Shown here one piece after another: positions 10,951 through 23,250 of a DNA stretch of 64,000 bases. Every line of letters begins with the position of its first letter. The first letter of the stretch is position 1. Source of the DNA: Bagarius yarrelli (Eukaryota > Chordata > Actinopteri > Siluriformes > Sisoridae); NCBI GenBank assembly GCA_005784505.1, contig VCAZ01000012.1, forward strand, positions 2,485,011 through 2,549,010. The letters run 5' to 3'. Made by a program: the position numbers and the translations under genes. The notes under the pieces are model-generated. The model had not been told where the DNA came from. It saw only the letters and a program-made list of their open reading frames with translations, and did no database searches.

Positions 10951-13900
10951 TTTAGACAAGTGTAAAAATTACAAGCACACATTTCTGCACACATACGGCA
11001 TACTTAGAACAGCTGGATGATGTGTTTACTTAAAATTTCATTAGTTATTATATTCAACCTGCTGTTCTTTATTTTCCAGTGTATGTTTTGAAAGTTAAAA
11101 TACCAGCACTGCTACACAGTTTTCGCTGTTTACACCAGGCCAGATGTTATCATCTTAACAGGAAATATCATCTAGCTCTTTCACATGCAGAAAGCCTTTT
11201 TTGCCAGGCAATTTCCTGAAGTCCACTGTGCTTAATGCACACTCAGTAGTGATAACTGGAATTTTAGTAAGTATATTTCTACATTGCATGACAGATTATG
11301 TTCTGTGCTGGTTAGAGATACATTTTAGTACTTTAGTAAATGGTGCAGGTACTTGCCAGTAAACCATGAGTGACCTGGAAATAAATCTTCTTAAAATAAT
11401 TTTTATGCCATACAGAAATTGATACCAATTATACCATGTTAAGCACACTCAAACTCATTTGGTTTAACCATGGTGGATTTTGTTGCCATAGCAACAGAGG
11501 AAGTATGCTGCTTCTGTGGAAAGGGTCTCCACTGGAGATTCCTTTTTTGATAGGTAACTATATTGCTTTAGTGTGGGGCATACAGCACATGCTTAATAGT
11601 GTTGGAAAGTATCTAATTACATGTAACAGAGTAATTTGTAACAGTTACTTAAAAATGTGTCATTAAATTACAGTTACTTATGAAAATGTTAAAATTTACA
11701 AATCAGTGTAAATGTCCAAAATATATGAAGAAAAGATTTATTACTAAATGCTTATAAATGCTTATCTATCACAACCTTCTGAATTTTCTGTCAGAGTAGA
11801 CAATATTCATATATTAAAGGTTATCATTGTAAAATGTTTATATACTTGAGCCTACCAATCACTGTGAGCAGATCTTTTTCTTGTCATCTCTGTGGATATC
11901 CTTTAAGTCAGGGTTTAGTCTTTCAGTACACTGTTGTGGCCTCTACACACTTGTTATGTGTCCAGCTCCTCAGAGTGTGTAGGGCAGCCTTCCTCTGTGT
12001 GCTTCTCTTAGCACCCCATCCACTCCACACATTTAGATGAGAGCCAAGAAGGCGCACGCGACTGTCCTACTTTACACCCCTATGCCTTCTTTGATTGCCG
12101 CTTCAGACGCCACTCACACCCTCAACAAGTCTTCTGTTGCCAAGCACCTTGTCAGACAACTTGTTTGCCACAGTGTTAAATTAAGACCAAATTGCTCGAA
12201 CAACTTTTACACTGTTTTCACTCAAAAAGAGAAAATGTAGTAGGGTCACAACAAGAAAATCTGACTTGTTTCTCAAAGAGAAAAAACAGCTTTCTGTTTA
12301 CACTGAGGGTTTCCAATTATTAATTGTTTTGATGGCAAACTTGTTTAAAGAGTAATACAGTTACATCCATTTAGACAGAAGACATTAATTTCTTTCCTTA
12401 CATTTTTACAAGGAATGTCAGATACAAGGAGAAAATATCCAAAGGGAAAGGTTCCTTGTAATCCACTTGTCACCTGCCTTATGTGCTGAGATGCAATCCC
12501 TTTAAAACTTTGCAACTTGGTTAACTGAAACATAAGAGGGAGAGAGAGCAGCTGAACTTCCACCCAGCTGTGCCACCTCACCCAGGGATTTGACACCAGC
12601 AGAGACAACAAAAAAATAAATAATAAATAAATAAAAATAACAAGAAAGCAGATTTTAAAAAAGGGTGGTTCCTATAAAAAATGCAGAAAAATCCTAAAAA
12701 GCAAAAAAGCTGTTGACGTTTTAGCAGCACAAACAAGTCCTTTGAATAGCCCTTTTTTGCACATCAGCAGTCTTTGTTTTGTAGGAAGATAGCACTCATG
12801 TCATTAACACCTCTTTTCCTGTGTTCTACAAGCCTGCAGCAAGAATTAACATTCCATACCTCAGATGCTCCATTTCTGTCAGCTAGTGATGCAAGTGGGC
12901 TGCTTCAATTGCACCATTCTGAATACGCTACGGCTTGTTTGTGCTAGTAGAGCTTTGACCTATGGGAAGTAGCTTGGTTGATGTAACTAAATCCTGTGGC
13001 TCATTGTTACATGGTTGGAGGTGGAGAACAGGGGGAGTAGGGGGGCCGGGGTTGCACTCTATATTTTGATTAGCCCAGTGGTGACTTTGAAAAAGACGTC
13101 AGTTGAAAGGCTGAGAGGTTGCACATATAGATGTGTGCTGCAGCTGTGAAATGCCTTTCCCCCTTAACTGCTAGTAATCTACAAACAATGCAGGGTGTGG
13201 GCAGTAATATGTCAACGGACAAAGAACTTGATGACTGTAGTATTGAGTGACCCCCAGTTATGTGGCATGGAGATGATTCCCTAGCCACCTGGCACAAAAA
13301 GCTTGTCTGTCTATACTAGAAGGAAAATTGTTGGAACAAGAAACAACAAATATTCTATGCAAGCAGTGGCCCTGACCCCTAAGCAACTGCAAGGCAGGAA
13401 GAACACAAGAGCCATTGTACATTTAAAACCATGGGCTACAGCAACAACAGAAATATGCTTTAGCTTTTTACTTACAGATCTTTATGCACTTTAAACAGCC
13501 TACATGCAAACCCACGTGAATTCAAACAGCAGTCTGAATCAAGCTTATTAGAGAATTTAGTTACCTGCAATATTATTATGCATAAATTGTGAAGTGTTGA
13601 AAAGCCTTCAGCAAGATTTTTACTGCTAACACTGTTACTGTTGTTAAGGTCTTGAATTCTGAAAATTACACAGAGATCTGATTGATAAATCTGTCAGATG
13701 GTTTGCATTCTAGTTATTTTTCAGAATAGACATCTCATTTTAAGACTGCAGGACAGGTGGAATTGTCAGCACTGTAACCTGAGCCTCTACTCTCTGTAAG
13801 TAACACAATGCTTTTGATTGATGAGCATGGCCCTCTGGAATCCCTCATACCAAGCAGGTCTTCTCAGAACACAAACATTAGCATGGTCCAATTTGAAGCG

Positions 13901-16200
13901 TGCAACAGTTGAGCTAACAGCGTTCGCTAGGAAAATATGTTATCTATTATAATGTGGCATGAGGTAGCACTATAGACTCAGCTGTGCTAGACTGGAGCCA
14001 AGTAATTGTCTACACTTGTCACATGTTGTTGATCGCCTAATTACAGTAATTCACAACAGTATTTAAACATAACGAAAATCCATAATAGTAAATAGTTATA
14101 TATTATTTCAACTATATATTATATGAACAACCATAACAACACATACTAGTCTTGCTGGCTAGGATTGTTTTTGCTCGGTGTATATATTAAAAGTGTATAA
14201 GACGCGCTGTCCAGACTGTCTACACTTATAATCAAACACAAATAGCTACCCCATGATCTATAGGGTATACATGTACATTTGTTTCACATTGTCATAACAT
14301 TTTTTTTATTATCTTATCCTATGGTAAATGTTTACGAAAAAACTAGTAAAAATTAACAATAGCATTTAAGAATGAATACTGTTACTTTAATCTGAAACAC
14401 AAAGAAACTAACTTTGAAATGTAATTAAACAAAAATCTATTTTAGATTGTATGTTTACTGAAAAATGTATGCTGTACGTTGCTAAATGATTTGCTAATTG
14501 TGTATAATTTATACTGATAAACTGTGAGATGTTTCCATGCGTGATGCAACAATTGGGTGTTTTCTAAAACAGCTAAAAATTAGCACACCTTTGTTAGGTG
14601 ATTAATTCCTTATTGTCTAGATATGCCCTGTTACATGATTGTTTAAACAATTAACAATTAAAAAACTCAGAATACAGAAAGGCACTAAAATGATATAGAA
14701 CCAAGTTTATCCTTTATTCAAGTTAAAAGAGGACAATGTGAAAAAAAGCACACTGGAGTCAGCACACTGCTTCTCAAACAGACTCACTCTCTAATTTTTA
14801 TCATTGATAAAAAAACTCATAAAGATATCTGGAAAATTAATTCAGAAATCTACAGAAACATTCTGTCTACCAGTTTTCAGACAAACGTAACCTATGGGGT
14901 TTCTTTACATCTTATTATAATTTAAAGGCACTTTATTATATAACAAAGCAAAATATCAAAACACACTCCAAAAAAATACTTTATCATATGAGCAGCATTT
15001 CACCTTCTAAAAAGGAAACTAAAGGGGGGAACCACAACAGCTGAAATATATCACTTCAAAGATGTCTGTTGATGCAGATATTGGAAGCAACACATTAAGC
15101 ATTATTTCATAAAAACTTTGTATATTTTAAGTTGATTAAAACGTCTAGAAGTAAATATCAGGAAATTTAAGCTAAATTATGATTTTCCAAACTACTGCTT
15201 CCAGCTGTGGAACAGGTCACTTTTATGCTTGCATCTGTCCAATCAAATGTATTTATTTTCATTTAACACAAAGTTCAAATGATAAACAGAAGATTCTCAG
15301 GAGAGAAATATTGTCAAAAGAAACTAAAACGTATGTGATTCCAGCAAATTGTAAAGGATAGTTTTTCTGTCTAAGGACTGTATAATAGTATTTTCCTCTG
15401 TGTGAACACCACCTGTCTAAATAAATCTCTGAGCACACTGCATTCTCTATCCTCTTATTTCAGCATACATTCATGCTTAAAACAAACAAACTCAGGATGC
15501 ACTATTCAATATAATTCACATACAGCAAAGCGGTTTATGTAAAATCCCCAAACTTCCATACTTTGCATACTTTTTCATGTTTTAGACAAGTAATTATAAC
15601 AAATTATAAAAGTTTATAGGACTATAGTGCTCACCTTACCTGTAGCAGAGCCCAACTAATTAGTTCCAACAGTCCCAAAAGCTTTATTCCCTCCAGTTGA
15701 CTGTAAAACCCTCTCCCTGTGCCGGTAAGTTGCTTACTATACCATCTGACCATATTCACACCCTTAAGTGCAACTGTACTCTCAAAACCACCTGTCTGTT
15801 GAGTGATCCTTGTCGTCACACCAACATTAACCTATAATGCAGATGTGAGGTTACCCGTGTTTGGAGACCATAAAAGTCAAATAAACATTTTCTCAGGTAC
15901 ATAAGGAAAACTTATATGGTAAATGTTAAAGGATACCGAGGATGTTAACAGTAATGAGCAGTTTTGGTGTTGGATCAGGTTCAAATGCAGTGTAGTATAG
16001 AGAACATATGAGGTAAGAATCAAGTCTCTAATTTCATTTACTGTAATAACTTTCTAAGTCCAATGGAATGAAGTTGTAACATGATAAGCTGGTAAGAAAG
16101 ACCAGAAACTCAATTGAAAATATCAGACACTTTAGTGTAAAGTATGTCTGTAGATACTTGATAATCTAAATCACTCGCTGATCTATCTAAAATCATCCAA
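10951..16200. other. No gene recognised
   Basis: AT-rich. At 11590-11680 there are repeated AGTAACTGTAATTTAATGACA-like stretches (taacagttacttaaaaatgt; attacagttacttatgaaaa) that resemble the ends of non-autonomous hAT elements of fish. An AAATAAATAAATAAA run is at 12614-12640. Short open frames at 12345-12611, 13070-13297 and 15631-15819 show no recognisable domain or splice context. Confidence 0.4.
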
Positions 16201-16204
16201 CAGT

Positions 16205-16400
16205 GAGAAAAGGTGAGGTGGTGGCCTAGTGGTTAAGGTGTTGGACTGATATCAGAAAGACTGGAGTTCAATTCCCAGCACCAGCAAGCCACCACTGTGG
16301 GCCCCTGAGCAAGGCCCTTAACTCCCAATTGCTCAGTTGTATAAAAGAGATAAATGTCATTTTCTCTGGATAAGGGCATCTGCCAAATGTAAAATGTTTC
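16205..16400 (+). repeat. tRNA-derived SINE (Mermaid/DANA-like layout)
   Basis: The head contains a perfect A-box pattern (tggcctagtgg) and a near-perfect B box (agttcaattcc), spaced as in a tRNA-derived promoter. The body follows (ccctgagcaaggcccttaac), then the tail ctctggataagggcatctgc and caaatgtaaaatg. Head-tail copies or fragments of this family occur at 6647(-), 20965(+), 34880(+), 38665(-), 49678(+) and 60005(-). It carries no protein and depends on a partner LINE. Confidence 0.85.
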
Positions 16401-17043
16401 TTGTTTTCTAAAAGGCTCAGTACTACTTTGAGGGCTAAGAATAAAACTGTGAAATGACATTGGTTTTGCCACCAACTGTGTATGCTTATTTCACCATAAT
16501 ACTCTTAAAACATTCATCATAATAAAAATACTAAATATACCACCTTATATTGTTTTTATTACCTTTTTAATGCTGACTTAGGTTTCACAGAAGTATTTTT
16601 GACAGGCGGTTTTAATGGCCAAGCCCTTATGACCTCTAATAAAAATACTCACAAGTTGTTAAAGAATATATATATGTATGCAATATATTAAGGTGAACTC
16701 ATCTGAGGGGTGTCATGTTTAATAAATCTTCCAATTTCTTCTTGATGCCCAAGAACCTAGTGTCACCATCAGTCGATGGGGGCCTTTAAGAGCTAGACAC
16801 TTGATCCATGGTTGCTGAAGAGTGGGGTGAACATACCTCGCAACATATCCATCATGCAGATTGGACAGGTTTGATCCAAGGAACAGAGAAATCCGGATTC
16901 TCAATGTGAAGACCGACGTCTCTGAAATACTGTGACGATCAAAGGTGCAGATGGCAATCGTAGTCAAAAATACTTGGACATACTGTATTTCTGGCTGAAG
17001 AATTCTTTAATTTAAAAACACGGTGACGAGTTGGGATAAGGTA
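16401..17043. other. No gene recognised
   Basis: AT-rich stretch. The 82-codon minus-strand open frame at 16719-16967 has no recognisable motif. Confidence 0.35.
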
Positions 17044-17284
<241 letters not shown>

Positions 17285-17286
<2 letters not shown>

Positions 17287-18612
17287 TAATATATTTATAG
17301 ATATTTATAATGCTTGTATTCTGACATTTAATGCATTAGTAAAAACCTAAGCTGTATTTTTGGAGTAGTATATAAGTTTCAATTTATGGGTGTTGACCAG
17401 TGCTAACATAAAAATATACCAGCAGCAGCCATGGCTAGTGTCATCGCTAGACAGGCATTTGTATCTCCCTGGTAAGCTCTACTTACTGGTTGACCCTTGT
17501 GTGGGTGTGATTGCTCAGTAGCAATTGTAGGGTCTGAGTGAGTGAGGTGGTGAAATGTAGCAGTATTTCAAATCTGACTTGTGCAGTCTTTGAAGTCTGA
17601 ACTGCTAGAACTACTTTTATAGTGATGCTGTCATCTGCCAGCAACTATGCTGAAACATCAGTTGCAGATCTTTCAAATGTTTTTAGATGTATCTCAGTTT
17701 CCCTTTAGAGAAAGATAGATTGAAGGTTTAAATTGAGAGTGGGTACAGAAGTTAAAAGGTGGAGAGAATAAGACTGGAAGCTGATAAAATCAGGGGTTGT
17801 TGTGCGTGCCTCTCATAGCTTCTATTACCTAAATAATGTTCCTACAGTATTCTTGTAGTGAAGTGGATCTAGGCTGGAGGGGGTGTAGTTATTGTCTTTC
17901 TCATCATTTTAGCTAGATTCATGCTTTCAAACCAGGTGGCTGGTGGGCACGGGGATTGATTGTCCTGTCTGTCATTATTGTTTATGACCAGCTGCTTGTA
18001 CAGCTGCAGTGCTGTCATTAGCCCAAATAAGGACCAACTCAGAGCAACCTGCTAATTGCAAATGAGTTCTGATTAATGCTGTATAATGAGTGCTAATGAA
18101 TAGTTATCTATTCAGTGATTTCTGCTGGCATGATTAAGGGCATTTTAAGAGTATTATTAATTTTAAAACCAATGCAATCCTGTCCAATTTGCACCAAGTA
18201 CAATAAGATATTAAAGACCTGTTTGAGGTAAATTATACTGTTAATTAACTAAATAAATAGAGTTTGCTGATGATACTGACCAAAGTAAACTTTGACTTTG
18301 ACAAGTCTTTTTTTTATTTTCATGTAAGAAATCATGACGCTATTAGTAGATTGTGATATGGTCTCTTAATGATAATACGCACAAATACACTACATATTCA
18401 TACAGTTATCTAATTAGCCAATCATGTGGCATTAGAGCAAATAGGGGTCCGCAGTTTCACAAATAACATAATTTACTGTAATACAATAACAATACCCTAT
18501 TAATGACTAGTGAGTGTATAGGATTTATATTTTGTATATTGGAAATATATAACCAAGTTTGTTTTACAGAAGTGCCATTCTATTGTGAATTTTTAAATGA
18601 CCTAAATTACAC
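17285..18612. other. Non-coding; one enhancer-like stretch
   Basis: No exon recognised. The segment at about 17955-18190 stands out as balanced, complex sequence with dense homeodomain/POU-like words (ctaattgcaaatgag, gattaatgc, gtgctaatga), which is typical of conserved non-coding elements of developmental genes. Conservation cannot be tested here. Confidence 0.35.
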
Positions 18613-18792
18613 AGGATAGGATAGGATAGGATAGGATAGGATAGGATAGGATAGGATAGGATAGGATAGGATAGGATAGGATAGGATAGGATAGGATAGG
18701 ATAGGATAGGATAGGATAGGATAGGATAGGATAGGATAGGATAGGATAGGATAGGATAGGATAGGATAGGATAGGATAGGATAGGATAGGAG
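18613..18792 (+). repeat. (GGATA)n pentanucleotide array
   Basis: About 36 uninterrupted copies of a 5-bp unit (aggat aggat), apparently perfect. The long open frame on the opposite strand (repeating PILSY) is a by-product of a 15-bp period without stops and is not a gene. Confidence 0.98.
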
Positions 18793-20090
18793 ACTAACTG
18801 TTTAAAAGAAACGGCACATGCCATGAATATTGGTAGTTATCCTCCCCTTGTGGCTTCACATGGTATTGTCCATTCAAAGAGAGAAATGCTAGATCACTCT
18901 TATGCAATGTTCAGGTTTGTTTTCAGCTCGTCAGATTTTTATGACATTTTTTTTCAATAGTATATGTTGTATGTTTTGCAAGAAATAACAAAGAAACACA
19001 TTTTAAAGAGGAACAGACCCTCTTTATATGCCTTTATTTGCCTGTCCTTGAATTGGATTACTAGATTACTACAAACTATAATGAGCTAATTTAAGGATCA
19101 TATGGCAGCTCATCATTGTCCTCAGGCAGAAAGTCTGTCTGCTTCATCTTTGTGATTCATATTAGTAAGACAGGTGCTAATCCATATGCTCCTTTGCATC
19201 AGTAAAAGAGCAGCAGGTTTCTCCCGCTGTGCCTCCCCCTTAGGTAGGATTTTTAAAAGTCCAGAACTTGCTCCAACTGTGAAAAATCAAACGGACAAAA
19301 AGCAAACAGTAAAGTATAGAGTATATAGCATTGGAGTGGGTAAAAGTGCTGTAAAAGTTATGAATACTTAAGACACTATATCTATATCTGTATTCTATTC
19401 AAATGCACACATTCATAAAGAATACAACTCGATCATAACAATTAGAATGCTCATTTGTAACATAATATTGTCATTAAAATAACAGTTAATTTTTATTCCA
19501 GTGTCATGGTATTGTTTAAAAAAAAAAGAAGTACCTGATGTGTGAGATGGTGTGAGTACACTTTGAAACTGAGCAACTTTGACTTCAGAAAGTCTCTGTT
19601 GGTGACCTGAGTTTCCAGATGCTCTTTTTTTGTTTGAATGAATGCAAATGCTTCTTCATCTTAAACCAACTTCCTGTCATGCTTCTACTTAGAAGGTCTG
19701 AGGTCAGTAGACAAAAGCCCTTTTAATAATATGTGTTGACCATATGCTGTTCTGGGGTTAGTGTTTATCTGTGGAAAGCCAGAAAAAGAGTACAAACACC
19801 TCTTTGATACTGCCTGTCAAAAGAATGGCCCCTGGCCAGATTGTCAAATAGAAGAAAAAAGTATTTTAAACTTCCTAATATTCCTGAAATGGTAATACGA
19901 ATACTTTGCAACACTTCAATTTGCTAATAATTTTAATTCCAATTTGGTAGTTAAGGTTAGACCCTGCATGGGAGATTGTGAATCAGTGGTGTACCATGGG
20001 CATTTAATCAGGGCCTACTGTAAGCAATTGTAAATAAGCATACACACATTTTACATATCTTTTCTTATTAATGACAAATCAATAAAACAA
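18793..20090. other. No gene recognised
   Basis: AT-rich; scattered short open frames only. No repeat family identified. Confidence 0.35.
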
Positions 20091-20094
20091 CAAC

Positions 20095-20720
20095 AATCCA
20101 TATCCGATATCTGACGAATACAAAATGTCTATTCAGTATTTTGCTTCTGCAACATATTTAAAGGTCGGCAAAACAATGCTCTTTTTAGGTGGAGAAACAA
20201 ATAGGTGGAGAGTCCTTGTTTCAGCCTGGGCGTATGTTGATTTTTTTTTATAGTGTGGGTTTTTTTAATGTTTACAAACAAAAACTGATTTTAATTGAAC
20301 AAAAATAATAAATATCAAAATAAGTTAAGTTATATATAATACGTTATTTATGTCATAAATAATTTAAGTTCTAAGTTATTTATTTTGCCTGATTTATTTT
20401 GCCTGACAGATTGTATCTTTACTTGTCAATGCGAATTAAACGTCACTGAATAAGCCGACGGATTCAGTGACGTTTAATTCACATTGACAGGTAAAGATAC
20501 AATCTGTCTGCTTACATAGCAGATGCTAATGCATGTATCCAATTCATATCCAATTTATTTCCACATACGAATAAGGCCTGAAATTGAAAATATCGCAATC
20601 TATTTGCTTTTATCCTGCTTACATGTTTATTTTATCCAATCTGTGCTACATTTGAGGGAAAATCTGAATTGGGTCACTTGATACACGCAGTCTAAATGTG
20701 GTCTAAAATCCTCTTTCCCA
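20095..20720. repeat. Dispersed repeat X, copy 1
   Basis: Two blocks are shared in order with 47330-47870: ttttgcttctgcaacatatt with gtcggcaaaacaatgc on the left, and ttatttccacatacgaataa, tccaatctgtgctacattt and gaattgggtcacttgatac on the right. The middle differs and here holds a 47-bp-arm hairpin. There is no coding potential. Its size, lack of protein and internal inverted arms suggest a non-autonomous DNA transposon, class unknown. Confidence 0.7.
20405..20508. repeat. Near-perfect 47-bp inverted repeat (hairpin)
   Basis: Left arm 20405-20451 and right arm 20462-20508 are reverse complements with 2 mismatches in 47, around a 10-nt loop (aagccgacgg). The left arm begins gacagattgtatctttactt. 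See the repeat that contains it and the partial counterpart in the copy near 47650. Confidence 0.95.
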
Positions 20721-20964
20721 ATAAATGCTGGTGGTAGCACCACCAAATCAGATGTGGCATCTTTCAACTAAAGGGTAGTGCTATCTGTAGAGCTGACCAA
20801 GACCATTTTAATGTAGGATAATCCAGTTTAACCTCAACAAAACTAATTATAGGTGATTTTGTGGCAATTACTAATGAAAATTAATTAATTCATTTAAAAA
20901 AAATTACAATTAAACTAAATGATTAAGAAAAAAACATTTTAACACAATTTAATTGGTTCATATG

Positions 20965-21112
20965 TGACGGCCCACCACAGATGTGAGTTTATTTATTGCC
21001 ACTGCTAGACCATCATGCAAGGCTGTTAAGCCTCAATTGAGCAGTGTATAAATAAGACGAATATACATTGCTTTGTATAAGGGCATCTAGCAAATGCTGT
21101 AAAAACAGGTAA
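20965..21112 (+). repeat. SINE body and tail fragment
   Basis: gcaaggctgttaagcctcaa followed by tgtataaataagac and ctttgtataagggcatctag, then caaatgctgtaaaa, matches the second half of the SINE at 16205-16400. The tRNA-like head is replaced or too decayed to see. Confidence 0.7.
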
Positions 21113-21254
21113 GTTCCTGGTATCACTAAAACCATGATAAATGTCCACATTATGTTTTCTGTTTTTGAAAGCAGTAAAACTGGTATTGAGAAACTGATGA
21201 GTTTCTTTGCCCTTAAGAATCTTCTAAATTAGGCGGTTTAATGACTGCACAGCT

Positions 21255-21572
21255 CTAATGATCTCCACCAGAGGGCACCCTCACCGGAATTTTAACTGTT
21301 CACACGCACTTTCACTTCTGGCTACTTAAACAGCACACTTACACTCTATCTTTCGAAGTATTGTTAGCCTGCCTAGTGTTTATGGTTATGATCTATGCTA
21401 CATCTGGTTATTGACTCCTGTCTTTGCGTCTTTGTTTTAACTACCAATTGTTCAAGTGTTTGTACTGACCTTCGCCTATTTTCCTTTGTTTTTGTACCTG
21501 TTTTCCGCATTTTCTTAATAAAGCCATTTTCTGGATTATGAATCCTTCTTAGACCAGTTCTCCACAGAATAC
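21255..21572 (+). repeat. 5' LTR (about) of the Ty3/gypsy element
   Basis: Contains ctccaccagagggcaccctc near the start, as in many fish gypsy LTRs. The last 190 bp (from tatgatctatgctacatctg through ttgttcaagtgttt, ttttccgcattttctt, polyadenylation signal aataaa and ccttcttagaccagttctcc) are repeated at 24005-24172. The exact left edge is not certain because the 3' copy is truncated. Confidence 0.75.
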
Positions 21573-21589
21573 CTCGCTGCTTCGGGATC

Positions 21590-22060
21590 CATTGGATTTG
21601 GCTAGTTTGCAAGCTACTGTGGACTATCACGCACAAGCACTGCAAGCTTGTCACGCTCCACTGTCCGCGCTTCAGCTTTAATTCTAGCCCAGCACCAACG
21701 TTGAAAAGGATTTCTTCATCAGTGCCAGATATTCTTTGCATCCCCGGTGACACTACGAACTTTTCTTTTCTTCTGTCGTTACTCACTGGTAAAGCTCTAG
21801 ACTGGGCTTCAGCTGTCAAATTCAGACCTCTTCATGTCACGTCCCTTCATGTCAGATTCTGCATATTTGTGAGTTAAAGGCGGAATTAACCTGTTAAGAG
21901 GATTTGGTTTCATTTTTCCAATATGTCGCAATGGCAGTACAAAAATTGAATGGTGAATGAAAGCTTCACCCTCTCTCTGAGTGCTCCTGTGTCTCCTGAT
22001 GCTCACGCAACAAGAAGTTGTCGTAGACAATAAGAGAACCTCTGCCACTACTGCAGGGAA
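21590..22060 (+). pseudogene. gag remnant of the Ty3/gypsy element
   Basis: From 21592 the frame reads DPLDLASLQATVDYHAQALQ and continues to a stop, which fits the Gag N-terminus of chromovirus-like fish gypsy elements. A further piece near 21772-21816 reads LLSLLTGKALDWASAV, a capsid-domain hallmark. A zinc knuckle at about 22030-22070 reads LCHYCREPNHYSS and keeps C-x2-C-x4-H, but the last Cys is lost. Gag would coat the RNA genome. Here frame breaks and a deletion between capsid and knuckle make it inactive. Confidence 0.8.
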
Positions 22061-22159
22061 CCCAATCATTACAGCTCTGTCGCCTCAAGAAGCCCACATC
22101 TCGTCCATTAAAAGTAAGCCACCCCACACTCTTGCTTATGTCACTCATGTGCCTCACCC

Positions 22160-22560
22160 TACATATTAAGTTTATCTTTGACTCTGTGGCTTGTGTCTTC
22201 CCAGCGTTTATGGACTCCAGGGTGGCTCTGAATTTCATTGACTGACACCCCGTCAAACAGCTTAACCGCTGCACTACACTGTGTATCCCGCCACTTAAGG
22301 TCTCTGCGGTAGATGGCCAACCCATCGGCCAAGGTATTACCCACCAAATAGCTCTCAGCATGATGCAAATGGGTGCGCTCCACAAAGAGACTCTCTTCTT
22401 TCACATTATCCTCTCTCCTCGAAACCCTATTATCCTGGGTTAACTCTGGTTACAGACACACAACCCTGTAATATCCTGGGCTCACAAAGACATTCTACAA
22501 TGGTCAGCACATTGTCAAGCTCATTGTCAAGCTCTGTGCTCCATGCCATGTTTAACCATG
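22160..22560 (+). pseudogene. Retropepsin-like protease remnant
   Basis: Pieces of the aspartic protease domain can be read: FPAFMDSRVALNFID, where the catalytic DSG-type triad is seen as DSR, then GQGITHQIALSMMQMGALHK, NPIILG, and HNPVISWAHKDILQW. The Gly-to-Arg change in the active site and the stops mean it is dead. Position directly after the zinc knuckle and before RT is as expected for Ty3/gypsy pol. Confidence 0.75.
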
Positions 22561-22619
22561 CAACTTCAACACTCTGATGCCTGAGATCTGTTTCTGATTC
22601 CCAGGGAGTACAGTGATCT

Positions 22620-22892
22620 AGCAGTGGTTTTCAGTAAAACTAAAGCATCCCAGCTACAGCCTTATAGACCATGTGCCATTGAGCTGCTGGCCAAATCTTT
22701 CCCACCCAAGGGTCACATATCCTCTTTTTCAACCTGAAAACCATGCCATGAAGGCTTACATCAAAGAAGCACTTGCTGCGGGATTCATACGTCCCTTCAT
22801 GTCAGATTCTGCGTTCTTCTTTGTCGAAAAGAAAGATGGCAGCCTTCGATCATGTATTGATTATCAGGGTCTAAATTCAGTCACTGTAAGAT
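22620..22892 (+). pseudogene. Reverse transcriptase N-terminal remnant
   Basis: The text reads [19 protein letters not shown], then [20 protein letters not shown] and [20 protein letters not shown], then [16 protein letters not shown]. These are the fingers-region motifs of Ty3/gypsy RT (I-R-P-S-x-S-P and V-x-K-K-D-G, then D-Y-R-x-L-N). After VTVR the sequence jumps to the RNase H region, so the palm with the YxDD box is absent. Confidence 0.9.
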
Positions 22893-23250
22893 TCTCTGGA
22901 CCGAGAAGGAAGCCAAGGCATTTACTCAGCATTTACTCAAGTTCACAACCACACCCATCCTCCCGCATCCTGACCTTACAGTGCCTTTTGTGGAAGAGGT
23001 GGATGCCTCGGTCTGCAGAGTCAGCACGGTCCTGTCCTAGGAGGCACTAGCAAAATGGCGGCACTGACTGGAGGGGGAGCACTCACCCGTTTCAAGTCAT
23101 CACTGATAACAAAAATCTTGAACACCTTAAAACAGTCAAACACCTCAACTCAAGGCAAGCTCGATGAGCCCTGTTTTTCACCAGGTTCAGATTTACAGTA
23201 ACATATCGACCAGGTACCAGGAATAGTAAAGCTGACGCTCTCTCTAGAAG
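22893..23250 (+). pseudogene. RNase H domain remnant
   Basis: Out of frame with the preceding RT piece, it reads [39 protein letters not shown] (tether and first RNase H Asp), [20 protein letters not shown] (D-N catalytic motif), and [16 protein letters not shown] (the G-x-x-N-x-x-A-D-A-L-S-R ending). Stops occur between the pieces. Confidence 0.85.

Noticed and set aside
12614..12640. AAATAAATAAATAAA run as a polyadenylation cluster of a gene to its left
   Set aside because: No exon was found upstream on either strand; simple-sequence AT run is the simpler explanation.
18564..18824. Minus-strand open frame with repeated PILSY, as a repetitive protein
   Set aside because: It is produced by the (GGATA)n array; the period of 15 bp lacks stops in that frame. 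No start context, splice site or flanking coding sequence.
21373..22404. Several 80-150 codon open frames on the minus strand
   Set aside because: They are antisense to gag/protease remnants of the + strand Ty3/gypsy element, whose family motifs read on the other strand.
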